A DNA stretch of 64,000 bases from Pseudonocardia autotrophica (GTDB lineage Bacteria > Actinomycetota > Actinomycetes > Mycobacteriales > Pseudonocardiaceae), in contig NZ_AP018920.1 in assembly GCF_003945385.1 (NCBI RefSeq), positions 4,650,001 to 4,714,000 of the forward strand, in the 5' to 3' direction. The notes under the pieces are model-generated. The model worked only from the letters and a program-made list of their open reading frames with translations, was not told where the DNA came from and searched no databases. A program made the position numbers and the translations under genes. Position 1 is the stretch's first letter. Each line of letters begins with the position of its first letter. Below are positions 16,497 to 24,262 of the stretch, piece after piece.

Positions 16497-16528
16497 CAGG
16501 CGACGCGCAGGCGTAGGTACGCTGCCAC
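16496..16528 (-). CDS. RLR-type leader peptide upstream of erm
   Basis: An 11-codon frame GTG...TGA encoding MAAYLRLRVA. It carries an Arg-Leu-Arg motif at residues 6-8. RLR (more generally +X+) is the known macrolide-dependent arrest motif of ErmD-class leader peptides. A TAGCCT hexamer (16536-16541) lies 7 nt upstream, so the transcript could start at the GTG itself. The frame ends 110 nt before the preferred erm start. Confidence 0.55.
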   Translation of the reverse strand: MAAYLRLRVA

Positions 16529-16541
16529 GCCGGGCAGGCTA
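16529..16541 (-). promoter_or_regulatory. Possible -10 element for the erm leader transcript
   Basis: TAGCCT on the minus strand, 7 nt before the leader ORF GTG. No good -35 is visible and there is no AT-rich WhiB7-type block, so the assignment rests on spacing alone. Confidence 0.35.
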
Positions 16542-17022
16542 GGTGATCCACCCGCGCCGCGCACCCGACTTCCGCGCGCCCCGGCAGCGCGGCACCGGAC
16601 CGCCTCGGCCGGGCAGCTCGCGGGGCCGGTGTGTGCAGGCCCGCACCGCCGCACGGGTGTAGGCGGCGCCGAAGCGGGAAACCGGACGATATGGCGGTCG
16701 GACCGGTCCTGCGGCGCACGGATCTGCGCGCCGGCTGCACCGGTGGCCCCCGCCGGGTTGTGGTTGCGCGCCAGGACGGTCGACCATGACGAGCGCGGCA
16801 ACACCGCTCCGGGCCGTCGTCGCCGCCGTCCGCCGTCGGTGCTCCGGACGGCGGCGAGTCGATGCGCCGCGAGGAGAGAGGGGCCTGACCTGATCCGTAC
16901 CCGTCACTGCCGCCCGCCCGAACGTCTGCGGGGCGGCTCGCTCGCGCTGCTCATCAGCCACCCGGGGGCATCCGATGCACCCGCGGCTCGCCGGGTTAGG
17001 GTCACCTGACTTGGAGGACGTC
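16542..17022. other. Non-coding stretch between erm leader and DUF5313 gene
   Basis: About 480 bp without a supportable gene. The right end holds the promoter of the next gene: TAGGGT at 16997-17002 and GGAGG at 17013-17017. Frames that cross this stretch lack ribosome sites and any recognisable domain. I see nothing else in it. Confidence 0.6.
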
Positions 17023-17460
17023 ATGCACCGCCCGAACCCCTTCCGCTGGCTGGCCTACGCCTTCGGTGCCCGGCTGCCCGAGCGCCACCGGCGCTGGGTA
17101 CTGCACGACGTCACCTGCCGGACCTGGTGGCTCCGGCACCTGGCCCGCACGGCCGTCCAGCTGGCCCCGCTGCTGGCGCTGCTCTACCTGGTCGTGCCGG
17201 GTCCGCCGTGGGTGCGGCTCGGCGCGATCCTGGCGGGCGCGTTCATCGGGTTCTTCTACTCGATGGTCTACGTGGTCGAGGCCGCCGAGACGCGGGTGAT
17301 GAAGGCCGGTTACCCGGTCGGCGCGGCGGCCTCCACCCGGGAGGCCCGGCGATCCGAGCAGCACGTCGAGGCCCGCCGCCGGTACGACGAGATCCACCGC
17401 GACGAGCGCGACCGGGGCGACCGGAGCGGCCGGGACGACCGGGGCAACCACACGGACTGA
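17023..17460 (+). CDS. DUF5313 membrane protein
   Basis: A 145-aa protein with the actinobacterial DUF5313 pattern: PFRWLAYAFGARLPERHRRW, then VLHDVTCRTWWLRHLARTAVQL, then two hydrophobic helices (about residues 46-62 and 68-86). The C-terminal third is highly charged (Arg/Asp/Glu-rich) and likely cytoplasmic. ATG 17023 has GGAGG at a 5-nt spacing. Function unknown. It stands alone and converges with the MerR gene. Confidence 0.82.
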   Translation: MHRPNPFRWLAYAFGARLPERHRRWVLHDVTCRTWWLRHLARTAVQLAPLLALLYLVVPGPPWVRLGAILAGAFIGFFYSMVYVVEAAETRVMKAGYPVGAAASTREARRSEQHVEARRRYDEIHRDERDRGDRSGRDDRGNHTD

Positions 17461-17467
17461 GCCCGGC

Positions 17468-17836
17468 TCAGCCCGGCCCGTAGTGCGCGATCTTCTCGTC
17501 CAGCACGGCGAGCGCCGCGTCCAGCCGGGCCCGGCGCGCGAGCAGCTCGGCCCGGTGCGCGGTCAGGAACGACGTCAGATCGTCCGCACCCGCCCGGTCG
17601 TCGAGCCGGGTCCGGAACTCCCGCAGGTCGGAGATGCCCAGACCGGCCGATCGCAGGCAGCCGACCATGCCGATCCAGACGAGGTCCTCGTCGGTGTAGA
17701 TCCGGTGCCCGGCACGGTCCCGGGCGGGCGGCGGGACCAGCCCGACCCGCTCGTAGTAGCGCAGGGTGTCGACGGTGAGCCCGGTCCGCCGGGCGGCCTC
17801 GCCCGCCGAGCACGGTCCGTCTCCGAGCACCGTCAT
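17468..17836 (-). CDS. MerR-family transcriptional regulator
   Basis: A 122-aa protein. The N-terminal MerR winged helix (CSAGEAARRTGLTVDTLRYYERVGLVPP, about residues 9-36, then RAGHRIYTDEDL) is followed by a dimerisation helix. No metal-binding Cys cluster is visible, so it belongs to the organic-ligand or redox-type MerR group. Its ATG overlaps the stop of the aldo/keto reductase (ATGA), so both come from one transcript driven by the MerR-type promoter at 18781-18811. Autoregulation is likely. Confidence 0.9.
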   Translation of the reverse strand: MTVLGDGPCSAGEAARRTGLTVDTLRYYERVGLVPPPARDRAGHRIYTDEDLVWIGMVGCLRSAGLGISDLREFRTRLDDRAGADDLTSFLTAHRAELLARRARLDAALAVLDEKIAHYGPG

Positions 17837-18774
17837 GCCGCGGTGTCCAGCCGCTCGCGCGCGGCCGCATCGAGCACCAGATCGCGGGCGTCGAGCACCT
17901 CGTCGAGCTGTCCGATCCCGCTGACGCCGACCAGTGGCCACGCCGGTGGGACGGCGAGATCCCCGGTTCGCCCGCTGCGCCCGCTGCCGCCGGCGAGCAG
18001 CCAGGCCAGTACGACCTGGTTGCGGGTGGCTCCGAGATCCGCGGCGACCGCGTCCAGCGCGGCGAGCCGGGCCACCGTGCCGGGGTGGTCGTAGGCCTCG
18101 GGAAGGGTGCGGTCGGTCCGGCTGAGGGCACCGTTCACCAGCGGGGTGTAGGCCCAGAGCTCCAGGTTCTCCGCCGCCGCGAGATCGGCGGCGTCCGCGC
18201 AGAGCAGCACGTGTCCGACGTCGGGCAGCGCGGCGCCCGGCCGCGGCACCACGTAGGAGTGCCGCAACTGGACGGCGCCGAAAGCCGGGATCCCTCGTGC
18301 CGCGGCCAGCCCGCGCAACCGCTGCACCCGCCACGACGTGTGGTTGGACGCCCCGATCCGGTCGGCGATGCCGCGCTCGACGAGCCCGCCGAACACCTCG
18401 GCCGTCGCGGCCGGATCGGCATCCCGGTCGTCGGTGTGCGCCCAGTAGAGGTCGACGCGTTCGGTCCCGAGCCGGCGCAGGCTGCCTGCGGCGGCCTCGG
18501 TCACGGTGGCCGGGCCGAGCCCGCCACGGACGCCGGTCTTGGTGGAGATCCGCACCCGGTCACGCACGCCGGGGCGCGCGGCGAGCCAGGATCCGATGAC
18601 CCGCTCGCTCTGGCCGCCGTCACCGGACGGGTCGTTCCAGAACGCGTAGACGTCGGCCGTGTCGATCCACTCGCCGCCGCGCTCGACGAACCGGTCGAGC
18701 AGGTCGAACGCCGTGCCGGTGTCGACGCGGGTGCCGAAGTTCATCGCGCCGAGGACGATCTGCGGGGTGCTCAT
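17833..18774 (-). CDS. Aldo/keto reductase
   Basis: A 313-aa TIM-barrel NADPH oxidoreductase. Features are LGAMNFGTRVD, ERGGEWIDTADVYAF (catalytic Asp/Tyr region), ISTKTG (catalytic Lys), LYWAHTDDRD (catalytic His region) and GASNHTSW. It reduces a carbonyl compound; the substrate is unknown. The start ATG lies 6 nt after the -10 of a MerR-type promoter, so the mRNA is probably leaderless. Being co-transcribed with a MerR regulator suggests induction by a reactive carbonyl or another small electrophile. Confidence 0.9.
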   Translation of the reverse strand: MSTPQIVLGAMNFGTRVDTGTAFDLLDRFVERGGEWIDTADVYAFWNDPSGDGGQSERVIGSWLAARPGVRDRVRISTKTGVRGGLGPATVTEAAAGSLRRLGTERVDLYWAHTDDRDADPAATAEVFGGLVERGIADRIGASNHTSWRVQRLRGLAAARGIPAFGAVQLRHSYVVPRPGAALPDVGHVLLCADAADLAAAENLELWAYTPLVNGALSRTDRTLPEAYDHPGTVARLAALDAVAADLGATRNQVVLAWLLAGGSGRSGRTGDLAVPPAWPLVGVSGIGQLDEVLDARDLVLDAAARERLDTAA

Positions 18775-18780
18775 GCGGCA

Positions 18781-18811
18781 AGCATCCGGCCTGGAGCGCG
18801 CTCCAGGTCAA
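18781..18811 (-). promoter_or_regulatory. MerR-type promoter with 19-bp spacer and palindromic operator
   Basis: On the minus strand: TTGACC (18806-18811), a 19-bp spacer, and GATGCT (18781-18786). The perfect 18-bp palindrome CCTGGAGCGCGCTCCAGG (18790-18807) lies almost wholly within the over-long spacer. This is the classic layout in which MerR proteins twist DNA to align the two boxes. Predicted transcription begins at or next to the reductase ATG. Confidence 0.85.
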
Positions 18812-18856
18812 GCGACCGTGCCGGCACGGCCACCTCGCCCGGCCCCCACACACGCC

Positions 18857-18889
18857 GGTGGGCCCGGACCGTGCCGGTCCGGGCCCACC
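18857..18889 (-). terminator. Hairpin terminator of the glutamate dehydrogenase gene
   Basis: A perfect 14-bp stem (18857-18870 with 18876-18889) and 5-nt loop, 15 nt past the dehydrogenase stop. It separates that gene from the reductase promoter. Confidence 0.85.
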
Positions 18890-18904
18890 GGGTGCAACCC
18901 GTGA

Positions 18905-20170
18905 TCAGGGAATGACGACCGGGCCGGTCGTCGGGGCCGGGTCGTCGGCCCAGCGGTGCCCGCTCTCGCGCGGAGTGACGCCCTCCTCCGCCCACGCGGC
19001 CAGCAGCGAGGCGACCTTGGCGTGCATCACGCTGCGGAGCCGGTCGAACGAGTTCTGCGGCTGGTCGTCGACCTCGCCGAGCAGCATCCACCACGCCCAG
19101 ACGGCCGCACCGGCGTTCGCGACGAAGTCCGGCAGCACCGGGACGCCGCGAGCGGCGAGCATGGCCTCGGCCTCCGGGGTGGTCGCGGCGTTCGCGGCCT
19201 CCACGACGACCCGCGCACGGACGTCGAACGAGTTGTCCGGGGTGATCGCGTACGAGATCGCGGCCGGCACCAGGATGTCCACCTCGGAGGAGAGGATCGC
19301 GTTGCGCGGCAGCTCCTCGACCCCCGCGGGCAGCCGGGTGCGGTCGATCTCGCCGTAGCCGTCCCGCAGGTCCAGCAGCGCGGGGACGTCGAGCCCGTCG
19401 GCGCAGTGCAGGGTGCCCGCGGCGTCGGCCACCGTGGTGACCTTCACACCGGCCTCGTGCAGGTAGTAGGCGGCCGCGCCGCCCATCGTGCCGACGCCCT
19501 GGATCGCGACCGTGGTCTCGGCGGGGACCTGGCCCCAGGAGACCGCGGCGGCCAGGCAGGCGTGCGCGACACCGTAGCCGCCGATCACGTCACCGAGCTC
19601 GAAACCGCCCTCGACCTTCGCGGAGAGGCCCTTGCGGACCCGCTGCAGGGTGGCCTCCGGGTCGTCGGCACGGCTGATCGCGGCGTGGTAGCTCTGGCCG
19701 AGGCCGAGCCGGCCGAAGACCTCGTCGATCAGGTGCTGCGGAACGCCCAGGTCCTCAGCGGTGACCCAGTGCCGGTCGATCCACGGGCGCATGGCCTCGC
19801 AGAACCGCTCCAGCACCTCGACGGCGCGCGGGTCCTTCGGGTCGAAGTCGATGCCGCCCTTCGCTCCGCCGACGGGCAGGTCGAAGGTCGCGGTCTTGTT
19901 GGCCATCCCGCGGGCCAGATCCTCGACCTCGCTCAGCGTGCAGCCGGCGCGCATCCGGGTGCCTCCGGTGGCCAGACCGCCGCGCAGGGTGTGCACCACC
20001 AGGTAGCCGACCGCACCGGTGATCGAGTCGTTCCACTGCAGGCGCATGTACGGCTCGGAGCGGCGGACGGCCGGGGCGACGGGCGTGGCGCCGATACCGG
20101 GGACGGCCGGGGCGGTCTGCGCCGCCACCTGCTGGGCGGTGCTGCCGGCGGGGTTCTGCATCGTGGTCAT
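18905..20170 (-). CDS. Glu/Leu/Phe/Val dehydrogenase
   Basis: A 421-aa amino-acid dehydrogenase. Catalytic Lys lies in LPVGGAKGGIDFDP (about residue 104). An NAD(P) Rossmann motif is in AIQGVGTMGG (about 222-231), and the late segment NAGAAVWAWWMLLGEV resembles the GVTVSYFEWVQN region. It interconverts an L-amino acid, most likely glutamate, and its 2-oxo acid with ammonia. Two changes are unusual: the N-terminus carries a 35-residue Ala/Pro/Val-rich extension, and the late motif is divergent. GAGGAGG lies 9 nt before the ATG. The gene is divergent from a LysR regulator, a likely controller. Confidence 0.87.
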   Translation of the reverse strand: MTTMQNPAGSTAQQVAAQTAPAVPGIGATPVAPAVRRSEPYMRLQWNDSITGAVGYLVVHTLRGGLATGGTRMRAGCTLSEVEDLARGMANKTATFDLPVGGAKGGIDFDPKDPRAVEVLERFCEAMRPWIDRHWVTAEDLGVPQHLIDEVFGRLGLGQSYHAAISRADDPEATLQRVRKGLSAKVEGGFELGDVIGGYGVAHACLAAAVSWGQVPAETTVAIQGVGTMGGAAAYYLHEAGVKVTTVADAAGTLHCADGLDVPALLDLRDGYGEIDRTRLPAGVEELPRNAILSSEVDILVPAAISYAITPDNSFDVRARVVVEAANAATTPEAEAMLAARGVPVLPDFVANAGAAVWAWWMLLGEVDDQPQNSFDRLRSVMHAKVASLLAAWAEEGVTPRESGHRWADDPAPTTGPVVIP

Positions 20171-20376
20171 GGCGACCCACCTCCTCGTGCTCGTGCCGGT
20201 CGCCTGGCCTGGGGCCACGCCGGTCGCGTCTTAGCCTGTTGCGGACCTCGTCGTCCCCCCGGTCCATGGCTGATCGACCGGTGACCCCAGCGTGCGGCCG
20301 GACCTGCCACCGCGTCCATTTACGGATCATTCACGGCGGTGTTCACCGTTCCTGCACAACGCCTAGGCTCCGGTTC

Positions 20377-21501
20377 ATGGACCTGTCGCTGCCCCGCCTC
20401 CGGATGCTGCGTGAGCTGCACCGACGCGGAACGATCACCGCGGCCGCGACGGCTATGCACTACACCGCGTCGGCGGTGTCCCAGCAGCTCGCCCAGCTCG
20501 AACGCGACGTCGGTGCCCGCTTGTTCGAACGGCGTGGTCGCCGCGTGCAACTGACCGACCTCGGAGTGTTGCTGGCCGAGCACGCCGAGGGGATTCTCGC
20601 CGCGGTGGAACGCGCGACCCAGGCCATCGAGGAGGCCGGGGAGTCGGTCTCGGCGAAGGTCACGGCCGGGGTGTGGGCGTCGGTGGCGTCCGGGCTGCTA
20701 CCCGACGCACTGACCGCGCTGGCCCGTACGCATCCGGGGGTGGTGGTCCGCAGCCGCGAGCTGGCCCCCGAGGAGACGGCGGCCGCGGTCCGCGACGGCG
20801 AACTCGACCTGTCGTTCGTCATCGACTACTCCAACTACCCGATGACCTGGGACCGCAGCCTGGAACGCGCGGTGATCGCCGTCGAGCGGCTCTACGCCGC
20901 GGTCCCCGCCGGTGCGGTGCCCGCCGCGAGCGTCACGATGGCCGAGCTCGCCGAGCACCCGTGGATCATGTCCCCGGCCCGCTCGCACTTCGGGCACGCC
21001 GCGCGGCTCGCCTGCCAGGCGGCCGGGTACGTCCCGCGGATCGACCACGAGGTGGAGGAGCAGGCCACCGCGATGGCGATGGTCTCGGCCGGGCTGGGCG
21101 TGACGCTCGTGTCCGACCTGGGCCTGGCGCTGCGGCCCCCCGGGGTCGACGTGGTGGCCCTCGGCGACGCCCTCACCCGGACCGTGTCGCTGGCCTACCG
21201 TACGAACTCCGGGCGCCGGGCGGCGCTGCTGCTGGTCGTCGACGCGATCCGCACGGCGGCGGCGCAGATGGGTCTGGGTGCCGACACCGCGCTCCCCGCG
21301 CCGACCCCACCCTCGACGCCCGTCCCCGCGCCGACGGAACAGCCCGCCGACCCGCCATCGGACACCACCCAGCACGCCACCCAGCACTCCACCGGGGACG
21401 CCGCGCCGCCGAACCAGCGCACCGGCGCCGTACCCGCGGCCACGACCGCGCCTGCCCCCGAGACGCTCGGGTCGAACACCGAGCGGCTCGGGCTGACCTG
21501 A
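20377..21501 (+). CDS. LysR-family transcriptional regulator
   Basis: A 374-aa regulator. The winged helix occupies residues 1-60 (LPRLRMLRELHRRGTITAAATAMHYTASAVSQQLAQLE). The periplasmic-binding-protein-like effector domain spans about 90-295. A Pro/Thr/Ala-rich low-complexity tail of about 60 residues follows and is not part of the family fold. A TAGGCT -10 (20364-20369) lies 7 nt before the ATG and there is no ribosome site, so the mRNA is probably leaderless. Divergent placement suggests it controls the glutamate-type dehydrogenase. Confidence 0.88.
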   Translation: MDLSLPRLRMLRELHRRGTITAAATAMHYTASAVSQQLAQLERDVGARLFERRGRRVQLTDLGVLLAEHAEGILAAVERATQAIEEAGESVSAKVTAGVWASVASGLLPDALTALARTHPGVVVRSRELAPEETAAAVRDGELDLSFVIDYSNYPMTWDRSLERAVIAVERLYAAVPAGAVPAASVTMAELAEHPWIMSPARSHFGHAARLACQAAGYVPRIDHEVEEQATAMAMVSAGLGVTLVSDLGLALRPPGVDVVALGDALTRTVSLAYRTNSGRRAALLLVVDAIRTAAAQMGLGADTALPAPTPPSTPVPAPTEQPADPPSDTTQHATQHSTGDAAPPNQRTGAVPAATTAPAPETLGSNTERLGLT

Positions 21502-21560
21502 CCGGGCCCGCCCCGTCCGGAACCGCTCAGCCGGCGCGCATCGGCACGCCGGAGAATTCA

Positions 21561-21591
21561 TCCGAACCAGCAGGGCCCGCATTCTCGAAGA
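21561..21591 (+). promoter_or_regulatory. ECF-type promoter of the molybdopterin oxidoreductase
   Basis: TCCGAACC (21561-21568), a 17-bp spacer, then CGAAGA (21586-21591). The same block with identical spacing precedes the fasciclin gene (23349-23379). The -10-like box ends 6 nt before the GTG start, so the transcript would be leaderless. The layout resembles the SigK promoters of mycobacterial mpt70/mpt83. Confidence 0.6.
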
Positions 21592-21597
21592 ACAGGT

Positions 21598-23268
21598 GTG
21601 ACCACCGACGAGCGGGCCCCGGTAAAAGCGAGCACCGTTCTGTCGCGGTCGGTGGCGATCATGGTGGAACTGCTCGCCATCATCGCCGCGGTGGCCTCCG
21701 GCCATCTGGTCGCGGGGCTGCTCGCACCGGCGTCGTCACCGTTCGTCGCGGTCGGCGACGCCGTCGTGCGGCTCTCCCCGCAGCCGGTGGTCGAGTTCGC
21801 GAAATCCGCGTTCGGCACGGCCGACAAGCCGGTGCTCCTCGCCGGGACCGCGGTGCTGCTGATGCTCGCCGGGGCGGCGGCGGGCCTCGCCGCCCGGCAC
21901 CGGCCACTGCCCGGCACCCTCGCGGTGGTACTGCTGGGCGTCGTCTCGACGGTGGCCGTGCTCGCCGGGCCCGCCGCCCGGCCGTCGGACGTGTTCGCAC
22001 CGCTCACCGCGCTGGTCGTCGGGCTGCTCACCCAACTCGGCCTGCACCACCTCGCGAGGTCGGCGGCCGCGGCCCGGCACAGCGCGCCCGGAGCCGCCGG
22101 CGCAACCGGTCCCGCCGGTCCCCCCGGTCCGGCCGATCCTGCCGGCCCGATCTCGTCCGGCGACGGACCGGCCGCGACCCCGGTCCGCCGCCGGACGGTA
22201 CTCGCCGGTGCCTCGGCAGCTGTCGCGGTGGGGTCGCTGGTCGCCGGTGGTGCCGGCGTCGCGCTGGCCGCCTCCGGGCGCGGCATCGCCGAGTCCCGGG
22301 CCACCGTGACCCGGCGGCTGGCGATGGCCCGGCTCACCGAGCGTGCGCCGGCGATCCCGGAGTCCGCGGGATTCGCCCGGTTCGGCACGGTCCCGTTCGT
22401 CACCTCGAACGCGGACTTCTACCGGATCGACGTCGCCCTGCAGATCCCCGCCGTGCGCGCCGAGGACTGGAGCCTGCGCATCCACGGCCGGGTCGATCGC
22501 GAGATCACCCTCAACTTCGACGACCTGATGGCCCGTCCGCTGGTCGAGCGGACGATCACGATGACCTGTGTCTCCAACACCGTCGGCGGCAACCTGGTGT
22601 CCACCGCGAACTTCGTGGGTGTCGACCTGGCGCCGCTGCTGCTGGAGGCCGGCGTCGATCCGGCGGCCGATCAGATCGTCTCCACCAGCCGCGACGGCTG
22701 GACCGCCGGCACCCCGACCGCGACCGTCCTCGAGCCGGGCCGCGGCGCGATCCTCGCGCTGGGCATGAACGGCGAGTCGTTGCCCGTCGAGCACGGGTTC
22801 CCGGTGCGGATGGTGGTGCCAGGTCTCTACGGGTACGTCTCGGCGACGAAGTGGCTGGCCGAGATCGAGCTGACCACGTTCGCCGACCGCACCGTCTACT
22901 GGCGCGACCGCGGCTGGGGTGAGCGGGCACCGATCAAGACCCAGTGCCGGATCGACGCCCCGACCGGGTTCTCCGAGCAGCCGGCCGGACGGGTCCGGGT
23001 CGCCGGAGTCGCCTGGGCGCAGCCGGTGGGGATCGCGCAGGTCGAGGTCCGGGCCGACGGCGGGCCGTGGGTACGGGCCGAACTGGCCACCGAGGTCAAT
23101 CCGAACACCTGGCGGATGTGGACGGCCGAGCTCGATCTCGAACCGGGCAGCCACACCCTCACCGCACGTGCCACCGACCGGCGCGGCCTGACCCAGACCG
23201 AGGAGCGCGTCGATCCGATCCCGGACGGTGCGACGGGTCAGCCGCAGGTGATCCTCACCGTCGCCTGA
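21598..23268 (+). CDS. Membrane-anchored molybdopterin-dependent oxidoreductase (sulfite-oxidase family)
   Basis: A 556-aa protein. The N-terminal ~150 residues contain about four membrane helices. A Gly-Pro-rich collagen-like linker (about 163-185) follows, then RRRTVLAGA with another hydrophobic helix (about 198-225). The C-terminal extracytoplasmic domain has the Moco-binding Cys in TMTCVSNTVGG (Cys about 324) and the Mo-co dimerisation Ig-like domain. It resembles YedY/SUOX-type proteins acting outside the membrane. No heme partner gene is adjacent. A fasciclin lipoprotein under the same type of promoter follows. Confidence 0.88.
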   Translation: MTTDERAPVKASTVLSRSVAIMVELLAIIAAVASGHLVAGLLAPASSPFVAVGDAVVRLSPQPVVEFAKSAFGTADKPVLLAGTAVLLMLAGAAAGLAARHRPLPGTLAVVLLGVVSTVAVLAGPAARPSDVFAPLTALVVGLLTQLGLHHLARSAAAARHSAPGAAGATGPAGPPGPADPAGPISSGDGPAATPVRRRTVLAGASAAVAVGSLVAGGAGVALAASGRGIAESRATVTRRLAMARLTERAPAIPESAGFARFGTVPFVTSNADFYRIDVALQIPAVRAEDWSLRIHGRVDREITLNFDDLMARPLVERTITMTCVSNTVGGNLVSTANFVGVDLAPLLLEAGVDPAADQIVSTSRDGWTAGTPTATVLEPGRGAILALGMNGESLPVEHGFPVRMVVPGLYGYVSATKWLAEIELTTFADRTVYWRDRGWGERAPIKTQCRIDAPTGFSEQPAGRVRVAGVAWAQPVGIAQVEVRADGGPWVRAELATEVNPNTWRMWTAELDLEPGSHTLTARATDRRGLTQTEERVDPIPDGATGQPQVILTVA

Positions 23269-23348
23269 GCCCGCGACGCGTCGTTCCCGGGCACCGCCCT
23301 GGCATTTTCCGGAAAACCCGGAATCTTCTCGAAAAAAAACTCCATCCG

Positions 23349-23379
23349 TCCGAACCGGACAGCCGGCTCGACACGAACA
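23349..23379 (+). promoter_or_regulatory. ECF-type promoter of the fasciclin lipoprotein
   Basis: TCCGAACC (23349-23356), 17 bp, CGAACA (23374-23379). Matches the element at 21561-21591 in both boxes and in spacing. Here a leader of about 60 nt follows, with AAAGGAAA as ribosome site. The stretch 23300-23446 is unusually A/T-rich for this genome and contains a run of eight A. Confidence 0.6.
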
Positions 23380-23446
23380 ACATCTCGACACCGGAAAAAA
23401 TAACTACAGCATTCTTCGCCCGGCATCATCTCGAAAGGAAATCACA

Positions 23447-24130
23447 ATGCGCGCATCTCGCACCATGGCCACCGTCGGACTCCTGGCGGCCCTCTCCCTC
23501 GGCCTCACCGCCTGTGGCGGCATGGGCGGCGACGAGCCGGCCGAGCCGGCCGCCTCCGCCCCGCCGGCGATGTCGTCGGCCCCGGCCGAGCCGGCCGCCG
23601 CCGACGGTGTCACCACCAACGACGACGTGTTCGGCCCGGCCTGCGGCCAGCTTCCGCAGGGCGACGAGCCCGGCTCGCTGAACGCGATGGGCCCGCAGCC
23701 GGTCGCCACCGCCGCGGGCAGCAACCCGCTGCTCAGCACCCTGGTGACCGCGGTCGGCGAGGTGCCCGGCCTGGCCGACACGCTGAACCAGCAGGAGGCC
23801 ATCACCGTGTTCGCCCCGGCGAACCCGGCCTTCGAGGCGGTCCAGGAGCAGCTCGGTGAGGAGCAGTTCAACGCGCTGCTCGCCGACACCGAGCAGCTGC
23901 AGGGCCTGCTCTCCTACCACGTGACGCCGGAGCGTCTGGACGCCGAGGGCATCGTCGAGAAGGGCACGCTGACCGAGCTCGCCGGCGGCGACCTGACCAT
24001 CGGCGGCACCGCTGACGCCCCGACCGTGACCGACGGCCAGGGCAACACCGCCGCCGTGCTCTGCGGCAACATCCCGACCTCGAACGCGACCGTGTTCGTG
24101 ATCGACAAGGTGCTCATGCCCGCCAGCTGA
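23447..24130 (+). CDS. Fasciclin-domain lipoprotein (MPT70/MPT83-like)
   Basis: A 227-aa secreted lipoprotein. The signal peptide ends in the lipobox LTAC (Cys about 23). A Pro/Ala/Glu-rich spacer follows to about residue 55. One FAS1 domain follows, with NPLLSTLVTAV, ITVFAPANPAFEAV, LLSYHV and ATVFVIDKVLMP. The FGPACGQLP segment before FAS1 is typical of the mycobacterial MPT70/83 group. Role probably envelope or surface adhesion. It shares a promoter type with the upstream molybdoenzyme, which suggests a shared sigma factor that is not in this window. Confidence 0.92.
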   Translation: MRASRTMATVGLLAALSLGLTACGGMGGDEPAEPAASAPPAMSSAPAEPAAADGVTTNDDVFGPACGQLPQGDEPGSLNAMGPQPVATAAGSNPLLSTLVTAVGEVPGLADTLNQQEAITVFAPANPAFEAVQEQLGEEQFNALLADTEQLQGLLSYHVTPERLDAEGIVEKGTLTELAGGDLTIGGTADAPTVTDGQGNTAAVLCGNIPTSNATVFVIDKVLMPAS

Positions 24131-24142
24131 TCACCGGGTACA

Positions 24143-24180
24143 CGGGGCGGGACCACGGGAATCTCCCGGGTCCCGCCCCG
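24143..24180 (+). terminator. Strong hairpin terminator after the fasciclin gene
   Basis: A 12-bp perfect GC-rich stem (24143-24154 with 24169-24180) whose loop contains a second small CGGGA/TCCCG stem. It lies 13 nt past the stop. Confidence 0.85.
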
Positions 24181-24262
24181 TCCTGTTGGAGGGCCCGGCG
24201 CGACGACCACGACTGATAGACACGTGGCGATATCCCCACACGAGAAGCAAGGGAGCTCCATC

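Noticed and set aside
16542..17022. Protein-coding gene in the gap before DUF5313
   Set aside because: Frames there lack ribosome sites and any recognisable domain.
23307..23323. TTCCGG-AAAAC-CCGGAA as terminator of the molybdoenzyme gene
   Set aside because: Only a 6-bp stem, and it overlaps the approach to the next promoter; too weak to call.
23342..23363. Exact M. tuberculosis SigK -35 (CCATCC) with matching -10
   Set aside because: CCATCC is present, but no CCGAAT-like box lies at the right spacing; the TCCGAACC-N17-CGAA pairing is shared by two genes and is preferred.
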